From positions 1-64,000 of the forward strand of contig DATIJJ010000063.1 in the NCBI GenBank assembly GCA_035478795.1: a DNA stretch of 64,000 nucleotides, in the 5' to 3' direction. The position numbers were made by a program, and so were the translations under genes. The notes below the pieces were generated by a model that was given only the letters and a program-made list of their open reading frames with translations, was not told the DNA's origin and did no database searches. Shown piece after piece: positions 45,503-54,500 of the stretch (position 1 is its first letter; every line of letters begins with the position of its first letter). This stretch comes from DATIJJ01 sp035478795. GTDB lineage: Bacteria; Pseudomonadota; Gammaproteobacteria; DSM-16500.

Positions 45503-46161
45503 TTTTTAAGCCTCTCCAGCATATCTTCTGCCGCCTGTTGTTCCGCCCGCCGTCGACTGCTTCCCCGGGCGAGACACTTTTCGCCCAAAACAGTACAGCT
45601 CACGACAAAAATTTGTTGATGCAATTCACCTTCAACGGATTCTACCGTATAAACCGGAAGCGCCTGGTGTTGGCTTTGCAGGTATTCCTGTAATTGTGTT
45701 TTGGGATCCTTGTGGCTCGCCGCATTCGTGAGTGACATCAACAACGGTTGATACCAGCGTAAAATGCACTCCCGCGTGATATTGAAATCGCTATCCAGAT
45801 AAATCGCGCCAATGATCGCTTCCATCGTGCAGGAAATAATGGATGTGCGATCATGTCCACCGCTTTTCAATTCACCCATCCCCAAATGCAAATAACGACC
45901 CAGTTCAAATTCCCGACCCAGTTTGCCGAGCGTATCGCGATTCACGAGCGTTGCACGGAAGCGGCTCAAATCCCCTTCGTGCGCAGTGGGAAATTGATGA
46001 AACAACGCTTCTGCAATCACCAGGTTCACGATCGCATCGCCAAAAAATTCCATGCGTTCATTATTTTCATCACTGCTGCTTCGATGCGTCAGTGCGATCT
46101 TCAGCAAATTCGCATTGTTAAACGAATAGCCGAGTTTGCGGGAAAGTTCATCACTCATCAT
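45499..46161 (-). CDS. rnc: ribonuclease III
   Basis: RNase III cuts double-stranded RNA in rRNA and mRNA processing. The 220-residue protein has the catalytic signature NERMEFFGDAIV, the downstream acidic residues in TMEAIIGAIYLDSD, and a C-terminal double-stranded RNA binding domain starting DPKTQLQEYLQ and ending SRRRAEQQAAEDML. Two adjacent ATGs (46161, 46158) are possible starts; the second has better spacing from GGAG. Confidence 0.95.
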   Translation of the reverse strand: MMSDELSRKLGYSFNNANLLKIALTHRSSSDENNERMEFFGDAIVNLVIAEALFHQFPTAHEGDLSRFRATLVNRDTLGKLGREFELGRYLHLGMGELKSGGHDRTSIISCTMEAIIGAIYLDSDFNITRECILRWYQPLLMSLTNAASHKDPKTQLQEYLQSQHQALPVYTVESVEGELHQQIFVVSCTVLGEKCLARGSSRRRAEQQAAEDMLERLKK

Positions 46162-46171
46162 TCACTCCACA

Positions 46172-46966
46172 CTAATGAATCACTGACCCAATGCGACTCC
46201 AGCGGATTTTATGTAAAAGATCCGCATCCGAATCCCAACTCATCCAGACAATGCTCGCCTTTCCGATGATATTTTGGTCCGGCACAAAACCCCAGTAACG
46301 GCTATCTGCACTGTCATCGCGATTATCACCCATCGCAAAATACATGCCGGGCGGCACGACAACCTCTTTTAAATCATCATCGGATTTATCGGGATTTTGA
46401 AAAATAGCATGTTTCACACCCAACAAATCTTCCTGCTTTTGCACGACAGTCCAGGTGGAACCCAGGTCATCATGATCCGTCGTATTTTTTTCAAACGTTT
46501 GCGAGATTTGTTTCCCGTTAACAAAGAGCACTTTGTTAATGTAACTGATTTTGTCACCCGGTAACCCGATCACGCGCTTGATAAAATCAATCGATGGATC
46601 GACCGGATAACGAAACACAATGATATCGCCACGGGAAATAGCGTGTACCGGCACAATTTTTTGATGAATCACAGGCAGTCGAATACCATAATCAAATTTA
46701 TTCACCAGCACAAAATCGCCTGGCAGTAAAGTGGGCTTCAGGGAACCGGATGGAATGCGAAAGGGTTCATATAAAAAGGAACGCAGTAAAAAGACCACGA
46801 GCAGCACGGGAAAAAATGAACGGGCATAATCAATAATCGCAGGCATTTTATCTGCGGGATGATTTTTTTTCTGGCGTCGTGGCGCCAGAAAAAAAATATC
46901 CAGCAAGGCAATCACACCCGAGATCACAGTGGCATAAAATAAAATAAGTTCAAAATTAAAATTCAT
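46172..46966 (-). CDS. lepB: signal peptidase I
   Basis: LepB removes signal peptides of secreted proteins at the outer face of the inner membrane. The 264-residue protein has two N-terminal membrane segments (about 5-27 and 48-65), the catalytic Ser near residue 75 in RIPSGSLKPTLLPGD, the general-base Lys near 130 in DFIKRVIGLPGD, and the GDNRDDSADSRYWG box. Leu follows the serine where Met is usual. It is placed between lepA and rnc as in E. coli. Confidence 0.95.
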   Translation of the reverse strand: MNFNFELILFYATVISGVIALLDIFFLAPRRQKKNHPADKMPAIIDYARSFFPVLLVVFLLRSFLYEPFRIPSGSLKPTLLPGDFVLVNKFDYGIRLPVIHQKIVPVHAISRGDIIVFRYPVDPSIDFIKRVIGLPGDKISYINKVLFVNGKQISQTFEKNTTDHDDLGSTWTVVQKQEDLLGVKHAIFQNPDKSDDDLKEVVVPPGMYFAMGDNRDDSADSRYWGFVPDQNIIGKASIVWMSWDSDADLLHKIRWSRIGSVIH

Positions 46967-46977
46967 TTCCGGTTCCT

Positions 46978-48771
46978 TTATTTCTTGTCGACTTTCAACA
47001 CCGCCAAAAACGCTTCTTGCGGAATTTCTACATTCCCCACCTGCTTCATGCGTTTTTTACCTTCCTTCTGTTTCTCAAGCAATTTACGTTTTCGGGAGAC
47101 ATCGCCACCATAACATTTCGCCAACACGTTTTTACGCAACGCCTTGACTGTGCTTCTTGCAATAATATGCCCGCCAATCGCCGCCTGAATCGCTACATCA
47201 AACATTTGTCTGGGTATCAGCTCCTGCATTTTTTCCGCAAGCTGCCGTCCTTTATATTGCGATTGATCACGGTGCACAATAATCGCCAGCGCATCGAGTT
47301 TATCGCCATTAATCAACAAATCCAGTTTGACGAGATCAGCTTCCTGAAAATAGGAAAAACTGTAATCGAGCGATGCATAACCCCGACTGACTGATTTTAA
47401 CCGATCAAAAAAATCCAGCACAATTTCCGCCATCGGAATTTCATACGTTAAAGACACCTGATTACCGAGATATTGCATATTTTTTTGCGCCCCGCGTCGT
47501 TCTACACAGAGCGTCATCACACTGCCAAGATAGGTTTGCGGCACCAGAATATTCACAGCCGCAATCGGTTCACGAATTTCTTCAATGTAATTGACGGCAG
47601 GCAACTTCGATGGATTATCGATATAAAGCGTCTCACCGCGCGTTGAAATCACTTCATAGACGACGGTTGGCGCCGTTGTAATGAGATTCATGCCATATTC
47701 ACGCTCAAGTCTTTCCTGCACAATTTCCATGTGCAACATGCCTAAAAATCCACACCGAAATCCAAAGCCCAACGCTTCAGAGGATTCCGGTTCAAAAAAA
47801 AGCGCCGCATCATTCAGACACAATTTCGCGAGCGCCTCGCGAAAGGCAGGAAAATCATCCGCGCTCACCGGAAATAATCCGGCATACACTTGCGGTTTAA
47901 TTTTTTTAAATCCAGGCAAGGGTTCGCTCGCCGGTTTACTGGCATGCGTTAACGTATCACCCACGGGCGCACCGTTAATTTCTTTAATGCCCGCCACCAC
48001 ATAACCCACTTCACCCGCACTTAATTTTCCAGTCGGCAACCGTTTGGGCGTAAAGACACCCACACCGCTGATTTCATGATTTCGACCGGTCGACATGACC
48101 TGCATTTTATCGCCGACTTTCAACACGCCATTTTTAACGCGCACGAGCGAGACGACACCAAGATAACTGTCAAACCAGGAATCAATAATGAGCGCCTGGA
48201 GTGGTGCCGTCGGATCGCCAACGGGTGGTGGAATATCCGTAATAATTTTTTCGAGCAGTTCGACAATGCCGATACCCATTTTGGCACTGACACCGAGTGC
48301 ATCCTTTGCATCAATACCGATGATTTCTTCAATTTCTTTCATCACGCGTAGAGGATCGGCTTGCGGCAAATCAATTTTATTTAAGACCGGTACGACTTCA
48401 AGACCCTGCTCAATCGCGGTGTAACAAACGGCAAGCGTCTGTGCCTCAACGCCCTGCCCTGCATCGACGACGAGAAGCGCCCCTTCGCATGCCGCAAGTG
48501 AACGGGAGACTTCATACGAAAAATCCACATGCCCGGGTGTGTCAATAAAATTCAACTGGACCTTTTCACCCGCTTTGGATGTGTAATGCAATGTGACGCT
48601 GTGCGCCTTGATGGTAATACCGCGCTCGCGTTCAAGATCCATGGAATCAAGGACCTGTTCCTCCATTTCGCGCGAACTCAGTCCACCGCACAGTTGAATC
48701 AACCGATCGGCAAGCGTCGATTTACCGTGATCAATATGGGCAATAATTGAAAAATTACGGATAGACTGCAT
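46978..48771 (-). CDS. lepA: elongation factor 4 (LepA)
   Basis: LepA is a ribosome-associated GTPase that acts during translation initiation or elongation stress. The 597-residue protein has G1 AHIDHGKSTLADRL, the RGITIKAHSV switch, G3 DTPGHVDF, G4 NKIDLP and the LepA-specific C-terminal domain around GGDVSRKRKLLEKQKEGKKR. The ATG at 48771 matches family starts (MQSIRNFSIIAHID); an in-frame ATG at 48789 adds six residues. It is 32 bases downstream of ygfX. Confidence 0.96.
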   Translation of the reverse strand: MQSIRNFSIIAHIDHGKSTLADRLIQLCGGLSSREMEEQVLDSMDLERERGITIKAHSVTLHYTSKAGEKVQLNFIDTPGHVDFSYEVSRSLAACEGALLVVDAGQGVEAQTLAVCYTAIEQGLEVVPVLNKIDLPQADPLRVMKEIEEIIGIDAKDALGVSAKMGIGIVELLEKIITDIPPPVGDPTAPLQALIIDSWFDSYLGVVSLVRVKNGVLKVGDKMQVMSTGRNHEISGVGVFTPKRLPTGKLSAGEVGYVVAGIKEINGAPVGDTLTHASKPASEPLPGFKKIKPQVYAGLFPVSADDFPAFREALAKLCLNDAALFFEPESSEALGFGFRCGFLGMLHMEIVQERLEREYGMNLITTAPTVVYEVISTRGETLYIDNPSKLPAVNYIEEIREPIAAVNILVPQTYLGSVMTLCVERRGAQKNMQYLGNQVSLTYEIPMAEIVLDFFDRLKSVSRGYASLDYSFSYFQEADLVKLDLLINGDKLDALAIIVHRDQSQYKGRQLAEKMQELIPRQMFDVAIQAAIGGHIIARSTVKALRKNVLAKCYGGDVSRKRKLLEKQKEGKKRMKQVGNVEIPQEAFLAVLKVDKK

Positions 48772-48803
48772 TCTGCTTCCAGGAATCATTAAAGGCGGAA
48801 ATC

Positions 48804-49232
48804 TTAACGTATTTCAGGATGGTTTTCCCTGTTTTTTTTAAAATATCGCATTCGAACGATAAATTGACGATAACAGTCACGCGGCATGGAATCCCTGAAA
48901 ACAAGGCAGGTTTGTTTCAGCACTTTTTTATCCTGCCTGAAACGAAGAATGGAAACGATCGAGGTCACAGTACTCTCCGGGAGGGGTTCGATGGGAACAA
49001 TCTGACCCGCTTTTTTCAGATACCAGCCATCGGCATCCTGACCAATCCGTTGAAATGGATTCGAGAAAAACAGCGTGTATATGGCATATGCGAATAATCC
49101 CGCGATCAGTGTGATTTTCACCCACCACGGCACATTCAGGTAAATCACACCCGCCACACTGCCAATCAGCATGACACCCTGGATCCATATGAAAATATCA
49201 GAGAAATGGAGCGTGCTTTCGAATTTTTGCAT
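48804..49232 (-). CDS. ygfX: YgfX/CptA-like membrane protein
   Basis: The 142-residue protein has two adjacent membrane segments (about residues 13-32 and 37-55) followed by a soluble part with DGWYLKKAGQIVPIEPLPES and a basic tail, the layout of YgfX. In E. coli the partner of SdhE has been described as a toxin affecting cytoskeletal proteins or as a membrane helper. The start overlaps the end of sdhE by 35 bases. Sequence identity is low, so position is an important part of the call. Confidence 0.75.
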   Translation of the reverse strand: MQKFESTLHFSDIFIWIQGVMLIGSVAGVIYLNVPWWVKITLIAGLFAYAIYTLFFSNPFQRIGQDADGWYLKKAGQIVPIEPLPESTVTSIVSILRFRQDKKVLKQTCLVFRDSMPRDCYRQFIVRMRYFKKNRENHPEIR

Positions 49233-49476
49233 GATGACGAATTTTCCTGACGATATCGATCTGATCGGGCAAGCCAGGCAGTTCCTTGCCGGTCAGCCAC
49301 ATAAATAGTTCCTGGTCATTGCAATCCAGCAAATGGATAAAGTTTTTTTGATCCATGGGCGGCGCCTGCTGAAAGGCTTCTTCCAGATAATGGCCCAATA
49401 AAACATCGAGTTCGAGCATTCCTCGACGGCATGCCCAGCGAAGCCTTGGGAGTAAGTTCTTGTCCAGACTATCCAA
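49198..49476 (-). CDS. sdhE: FAD assembly factor SdhE (TTG start)
   Basis: SdhE helps attach FAD to the succinate dehydrogenase flavoprotein. The 92-residue protein has the family signature RLRWACRRGMLELDVLLGHY, including the RGM-E motif that contacts the flavoprotein, and FIHLLDCNDQELFMWLTG. The start codon is TTG, supported by AGGAGG nine bases upstream. A TATAAT on this strand at 49517-49522 is a plausible -10 for the whole sdhE-ygfX-lepA run, without a clear -35. Confidence 0.92.
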   Translation of the reverse strand: MDSLDKNLLPRLRWACRRGMLELDVLLGHYLEEAFQQAPPMDQKNFIHLLDCNDQELFMWLTGKELPGLPDQIDIVRKIRHHAKIRKHAPFL

Positions 49477-49620
49477 AAATGAATCCTCCTGACGGTTTTT
49501 GTGTTGTTTCTCAGCTATTATATATTGATATGGGTCTGGCAGTGCAGTATTCTAACGCAAATAAACCATTTTGGTAGACCCTCCACGGACGGCTGGTTAC
49601 ATAAAATAACGGTGGGCACA

Positions 49621-49932
49621 ATGGCAGCCAACACAACGCAAAACCCGGGAAATGATACGTTAAAAGACGAGCTCGCGAGAGCGCTCGAACAATCCCTCGC
49701 GGCGGGTGATCTCGCCGTACTCGTGGCACTTCTCGACAATAAAGCTGAAAAAATTACTATCCCTTCAACCGATCAGGACTATGAAAACCTGACCCGGTTG
49801 ATGGTGGTGCTGGCTGAACCCAGGCCGGAACTTCTGATGGATCATCCGCAAAATCAGGCCATTCGGGCGCTGTGCCAGCGTTTTATTGATCAACTGAAAC
49901 GCCCTGAAAAGAAAGCAACGCGGGGTTACTGA
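49621..49932 (+). CDS. small hypothetical protein, 103 aa
   Basis: I do not recognise it. The protein is soluble and helical (DELARALEQSLAAGDLAVLV, QDYENLTRLMVVLAE) with a basic C-terminus. The ATG at 49621 has only GGTGGG upstream; the open frame continues back to 49501 through a hydrophobic stretch that reads over the sdhE promoter area. The stop codon lies inside the repeat element at 49928-50025. It could be a chance frame. Confidence 0.45.
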   Translation: MAANTTQNPGNDTLKDELARALEQSLAAGDLAVLVALLDNKAEKITIPSTDQDYENLTRLMVVLAEPRPELLMDHPQNQAIRALCQRFIDQLKRPEKKATRGY

Positions 49933-50025
49933 GGATAAGTTTGTAAGTGTTTGATTATACAGGGAAATCTCGGCTTCGCGGCCCGCTGTTTCGAGGCAAT
50001 TTTTTGTAACTTATTGATTATACTA
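49928..50025 (-). repeat. ~100-bp intergenic element, copy 2, inverted relative to copy 1
   Basis: Its reverse complement matches 171-269: the motif starts are at 49941 and 50004, again exactly 63 bases apart, and both copies end atcctcagt on that strand. The middle differs more (it contains cggcttcgcggcccgc). It lies between the small hypothetical gene and the GGDEF-EAL gene, where it could affect transcription of the peptide-synthetase unit. Confidence 0.7.
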
Positions 50026-50134
50026 GGTTTTCTATTTTTCAGTCCCCTGGCCAATTTTCATGAATTCCCGAACCACCTGATTCAATAATGATAAAATAGA
50101 TATTATGCCGAGCCTTCATCAGGAGTCGATCCGC

Positions 50135-51523
50135 ATGAAATGGCGTGACGCTCGTTTGCCTCAACTCATCTTAAAAAGGTTTACCAGCAAAACGCCTCTG
50201 GTCAACCTGACGCACTATGACAACCTGACCGCATTGCCAAATCGCACCTGGTTTAACGAAATACTCAACAAAACACTGAATCACGCCAGCCGTCATAAAA
50301 AAATCATGGCCGTTTTATTGATTGATCTGGATCGCTTCAGATATGTCAACGATGCGTTTTCTCATGCCATAGGCGATCTTGTTTTGATCGAAATGGCAAA
50401 ACGATTCAAAACGACGCTGCGCGCCGGTGACGTCATTGCGAGAATGGACGGTGATGAATTTATCATTTTGCTGAATGATATTACGCATGCCAAATTCGCA
50501 AGCTTCGTCGCAGAAAAAATCGTGCAATGCGCATCGCTCCCTTTTATCGTAGAAAATCACAGGATCGCGCTCACAGCGAGCATTGGCATCAGCGTTTATC
50601 CAACCGATGGCAACTCGCTCGAAGATTTACAACGCAATGCGGCACTTGCCATGCATCGGGCGAAACAGGCGGGTAGTGGTGTTTTTCACTATTTCACAAA
50701 AGCCATGAATTTCGAAGCACACGAACATATCCAATTGGAAATGGCACTCAAAAAAGCAATCAACAACCACGAATTTATCCTGCATTATCAACCCAAATTG
50801 AATTTGCGTGATGGCAGTATTGAAGGTGTTGAAGCGCTGATTCGCTGGGAAAATCCGGAAATGGGTTTGATCACACCCTCACGATTTATTCCGCTGGCTG
50901 AAGAAACAGGTCTTATTATGCCGATCGGTGAATGGGTGCTTCGTGAAGCCTGTCAAACCAATCAGGCCTGGCAGACGGAAGGCTATGAACCGATTTCCAT
51001 CGCAGTGAATCTTTCTGCAAAACAGTTTCAACACCCAAACATTGCGGAACTCGTCAAAACGATTTTGTCTGAATCCGGAATGGATCCCAAATACCTTGAA
51101 TTGGAAATTACCGAAACTGCCGTCATGGAAGATGTCGAAGCCGCCATTACCAAATTGAATGACATTAAAAAAATGGGCGTGCAAATTTCCATTGATGACT
51201 TTGGCACAGGATATACCTCGATCAGTTATCTTAAAAAATTTCCAATAAACGGGCTGAAGATTGACCAAAGTTTCATAAAAGATATTCCGGAAAATGCGAA
51301 TAACACAGCGATCACCAGTGCCATCATAGCACTCGCACACACACTCGGAATGAAAGTCGTCGCAGAAGGTGTTGAAACAGCCGGGCAATTGCAATATCTG
51401 ACAGACAATAAGTGCGATATCGTTCAGGGGTATTATTTAAGCCGGCCGCTTCCGGAACAAAAAATTGTCCTGCAACTCGTCAGGAAGAAAACAACGAAGG
51501 AGGCTCATCATGGCGCAGAATAA
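50135..51523 (+). CDS. GGDEF-EAL protein, probable c-di-GMP phosphodiesterase
   Basis: The 462-residue protein has no sensor or membrane segment. The GGDEF domain (about residues 25-190) has a degenerate active site, MDGDEF, so cyclase activity is doubtful. The EAL domain (about 205-455) keeps the catalytic set: EGVEALIRW, NLSAKQFQ, ELEITETAVMED, IDDFGTGYTS, LKIDQSFIKD, AEGVET and QGYYLSRP. It should therefore degrade c-di-GMP. CAGGAG nine bases upstream supports the ATG at 50135 rather than 50105. The last 14 bases overlap the start of the peptide synthetase gene, so the two are translationally coupled and probably act together. Confidence 0.92.
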   Translation: MKWRDARLPQLILKRFTSKTPLVNLTHYDNLTALPNRTWFNEILNKTLNHASRHKKIMAVLLIDLDRFRYVNDAFSHAIGDLVLIEMAKRFKTTLRAGDVIARMDGDEFIILLNDITHAKFASFVAEKIVQCASLPFIVENHRIALTASIGISVYPTDGNSLEDLQRNAALAMHRAKQAGSGVFHYFTKAMNFEAHEHIQLEMALKKAINNHEFILHYQPKLNLRDGSIEGVEALIRWENPEMGLITPSRFIPLAEETGLIMPIGEWVLREACQTNQAWQTEGYEPISIAVNLSAKQFQHPNIAELVKTILSESGMDPKYLELEITETAVMEDVEAAITKLNDIKKMGVQISIDDFGTGYTSISYLKKFPINGLKIDQSFIKDIPENANNTAITSAIIALAHTLGMKVVAEGVETAGQLQYLTDNKCDIVQGYYLSRPLPEQKIVLQLVRKKTTKEAHHGAE

Positions 51524-54500
51524 AAATCATGTCTCCTCAAAAAATCCAGACGATCATCATTACTGGGAACGATTGATTGAAAATTTTTCTTCACATTCCA
51601 GAATATGGCTCGAGGATTTTGAGACGGACAAAAAACAGTATCAGCATGCGTATTTCAAAAAAACGATTATCCTCGGAAAAGATCGAGAACGCGCCATCAA
51701 GGCATTTTGCATTGACAAAAAAATACCGATTTTTTATTTCATCAATTCTGCATGGGCCTTGCTGTTAAACCGTTACACAACCAGTGATGATATTATTTAT
51801 GGCATCAGCCAGTTTTTTTATGATACGGAATCGCAAAAAATAGATGGCACCTTTCCTGTCCTTCCCGTCCGATCCAAAATCCATGAAAATGAAACTATCA
51901 TGGATCATCTGAAACAATTAAAAAAAGAATTGAAATCCACCATTCGAAAATCGCCCTCCTACGCCTATTTTTTAGAAAAAAATGATCTTTTTCAAAATAT
52001 ATTCAATTATATTTTTCTGTATTCTGAAAAAACCGTTCCAAAAAATCATCAATATGTCATCGATCATGAAACCCAAAAAGTGGATGTGACGCCCGAACGG
52101 TTTCCACTGGTTTTTGTCTTTGGCAACAAATCACCGATGGAAATAAAATTACTGTGCAATGAAGCCCGCTTTACAGAAGAAAGCGCGGAAAGTCTTTCTG
52201 AACACTTCAAGGTCATTATCGATAAAATTATCGAGGATGAAGATCAAAACGTCGCGCATTATTCCATCCTCACCCGGGTTGAAAAACAGGAATTGTTGAA
52301 AGGATCCCGGTTGAAACGGTCCATGTTATCCAAAGCAGAAAACATGTCCGTTCATGATTTGTTTAATAATCAGGTTAAAAAAACGCCTAACTACATTGCC
52401 ATTGTGCATGGTGAAATGATTTATACCTACAAACAACTCGGTGATATTTCAAATCAAATCGCGCATTTGCTCATCCAGAAAAATATACGCCGCGGCGACA
52501 TTGTCAACGTGCTCATGGAACGAAGCCCGATATTGATTGCTTCGATGCTGGCGGTTTTCAAGGTGGGCGCCATTTTTGCGCCGATTGATCCGAAATATAC
52601 AGATGAAAATATTGAATTTATTTTGAATGATTGCAATTCGCGTTTAATTCTCGTCAACAATACGCGTCGATTGCCGAAAAATTCTTTGTATAAATCCATC
52701 ATTATCGACAACAATCTCGCTGCCATTAAAAAATTTCCGGAACAATTTCCTACCTCAAAATTATCGCATGCCGATCAATTGGCCTATCTTATTCATACCT
52801 CAGGCACCACAGGACAATCGAAAGGTGTGCTGATACGTCATGAAAGTCTCGTCAATCTTGTCAACTGGTACAAAATTTGTTTTGGCATCACGGCGAAAGA
52901 CAGATCCTCACAATTTTCATCGCAAGGATATGATAAATTTTTTGTGGAAGTGATTCCATTTATCACGATTGGTGCGAGCGTCCACATTGTAGATGATCAA
53001 ATCAAATTTAATCCATCCGAATTTTTTTCATGGCTGGATGCCCAGAAAATCACTTTCTGCGATTTACCCACGGCGTATGCACAAGTCCTTTTTAATGGAC
53101 CCTGGTCAGACAAATCCTGTCTTCGCATTTTAAAACTGGGCGGTGAAACGTTGACACATTATCCCAAACGATACTTTCCTTTCGATATCTGGAATACCTA
53201 TGGACCCACTGAAGCCACGATTGAATCGACTTACATGAAAATTTATCAGGCCAATTCGTCTCCTCAAAAAGGCAAGAAAAAAAAGCATTTTCTGCCACCT
53301 ATCGGAAAACCGCTACCAAACTGCGAACTGTTTGTTGTCGATCAGCATACCGAACTTGCACCCATTGGCAGCGCAGGTGAACTCCTGATTGGCGGTATGA
53401 ATGTGGCCAGTGGTTACTATCATCGTCAGCCGCTGACAGATGCCAGATTTATTCGAAATCCATTCAGTCAGGATCCGACATCCCGACTCTATCGTACAGG
53501 CGATCTGGTGCGCTGGCTGAAAGATGGCAATCTTGAATTTATCGGACGAATCGATCATCAGGCAAAAATCAGCGGTTACCGAATTGATCTGAATGAAATA
53601 GAAATCGCGTTAAGCCAATATCCCGATATCAATGAAGTGGTCGTTCTCACGAAAAAATGGACGAATGGACAAAACACATTAATCGCTTATCTGGTTCCAA
53701 ATCTGGATCGCATTCGAATACCGTACCAGGAAAAATGTCTGATTGCCTTTGATGAGCAGCATTATTTGCAAGCCTTGACGGAAGATATTTCCAAGGCAGG
53801 CGTTGCACTGACCGGCGCAACCGATGAGCTGAAACCTTCACAAAGCGTCAAGGTCAACTTTAAATTGCCAGGGGCCGAGAGCCAGTGGCTCACAGGAAAA
53901 GTCGTCTGGCAAAGTGCACAACGTGCAGGCATTCATTTCGATCAGACGGAGCAACAAATTGCGCTGCTACAAAAAAGTATCCAGTATTACCTGACCACGC
54001 ATAATTTGATGGAAACGCTGGAAACGTCTGCGGCGAAACGCAGTCTTCGAAGTGCGCTTAAAAAGAAATTGCCGGGGGAAATGATTCCCGCCATGTTTTG
54101 TACACTGCCACATTTACCGCTGACGTTTAACGGTAAAATCGACTGGCGATCATTACCGCCACCGAGGGAATTTGAACGTATTCTGGATCGAAATTATGTG
54201 GCACCCCGAAACAAAACAGAAAAAAATCTTCATGCCATCTGGCAGGAAGTACTCGGTCAGGAAAAAATCAGCATGACCGATAATTTTTTTGATCTGGGTG
54301 GAAATTCGCATCTTGTCGCGCAATTATCCGTTAAAATATTGCAACAATTCAAACTGGCGCTGCCTGAAAAAATCCTGTTTGACCTCCCGTTCATTCCCGT
54401 CATGGCTGAATACATCGATACGCTCGGAAAAGAATACGCCTTCAAAATAGCCATGCAGGATGATATCCAGCGGGATGCCATTTTAAATGATGACATCATG

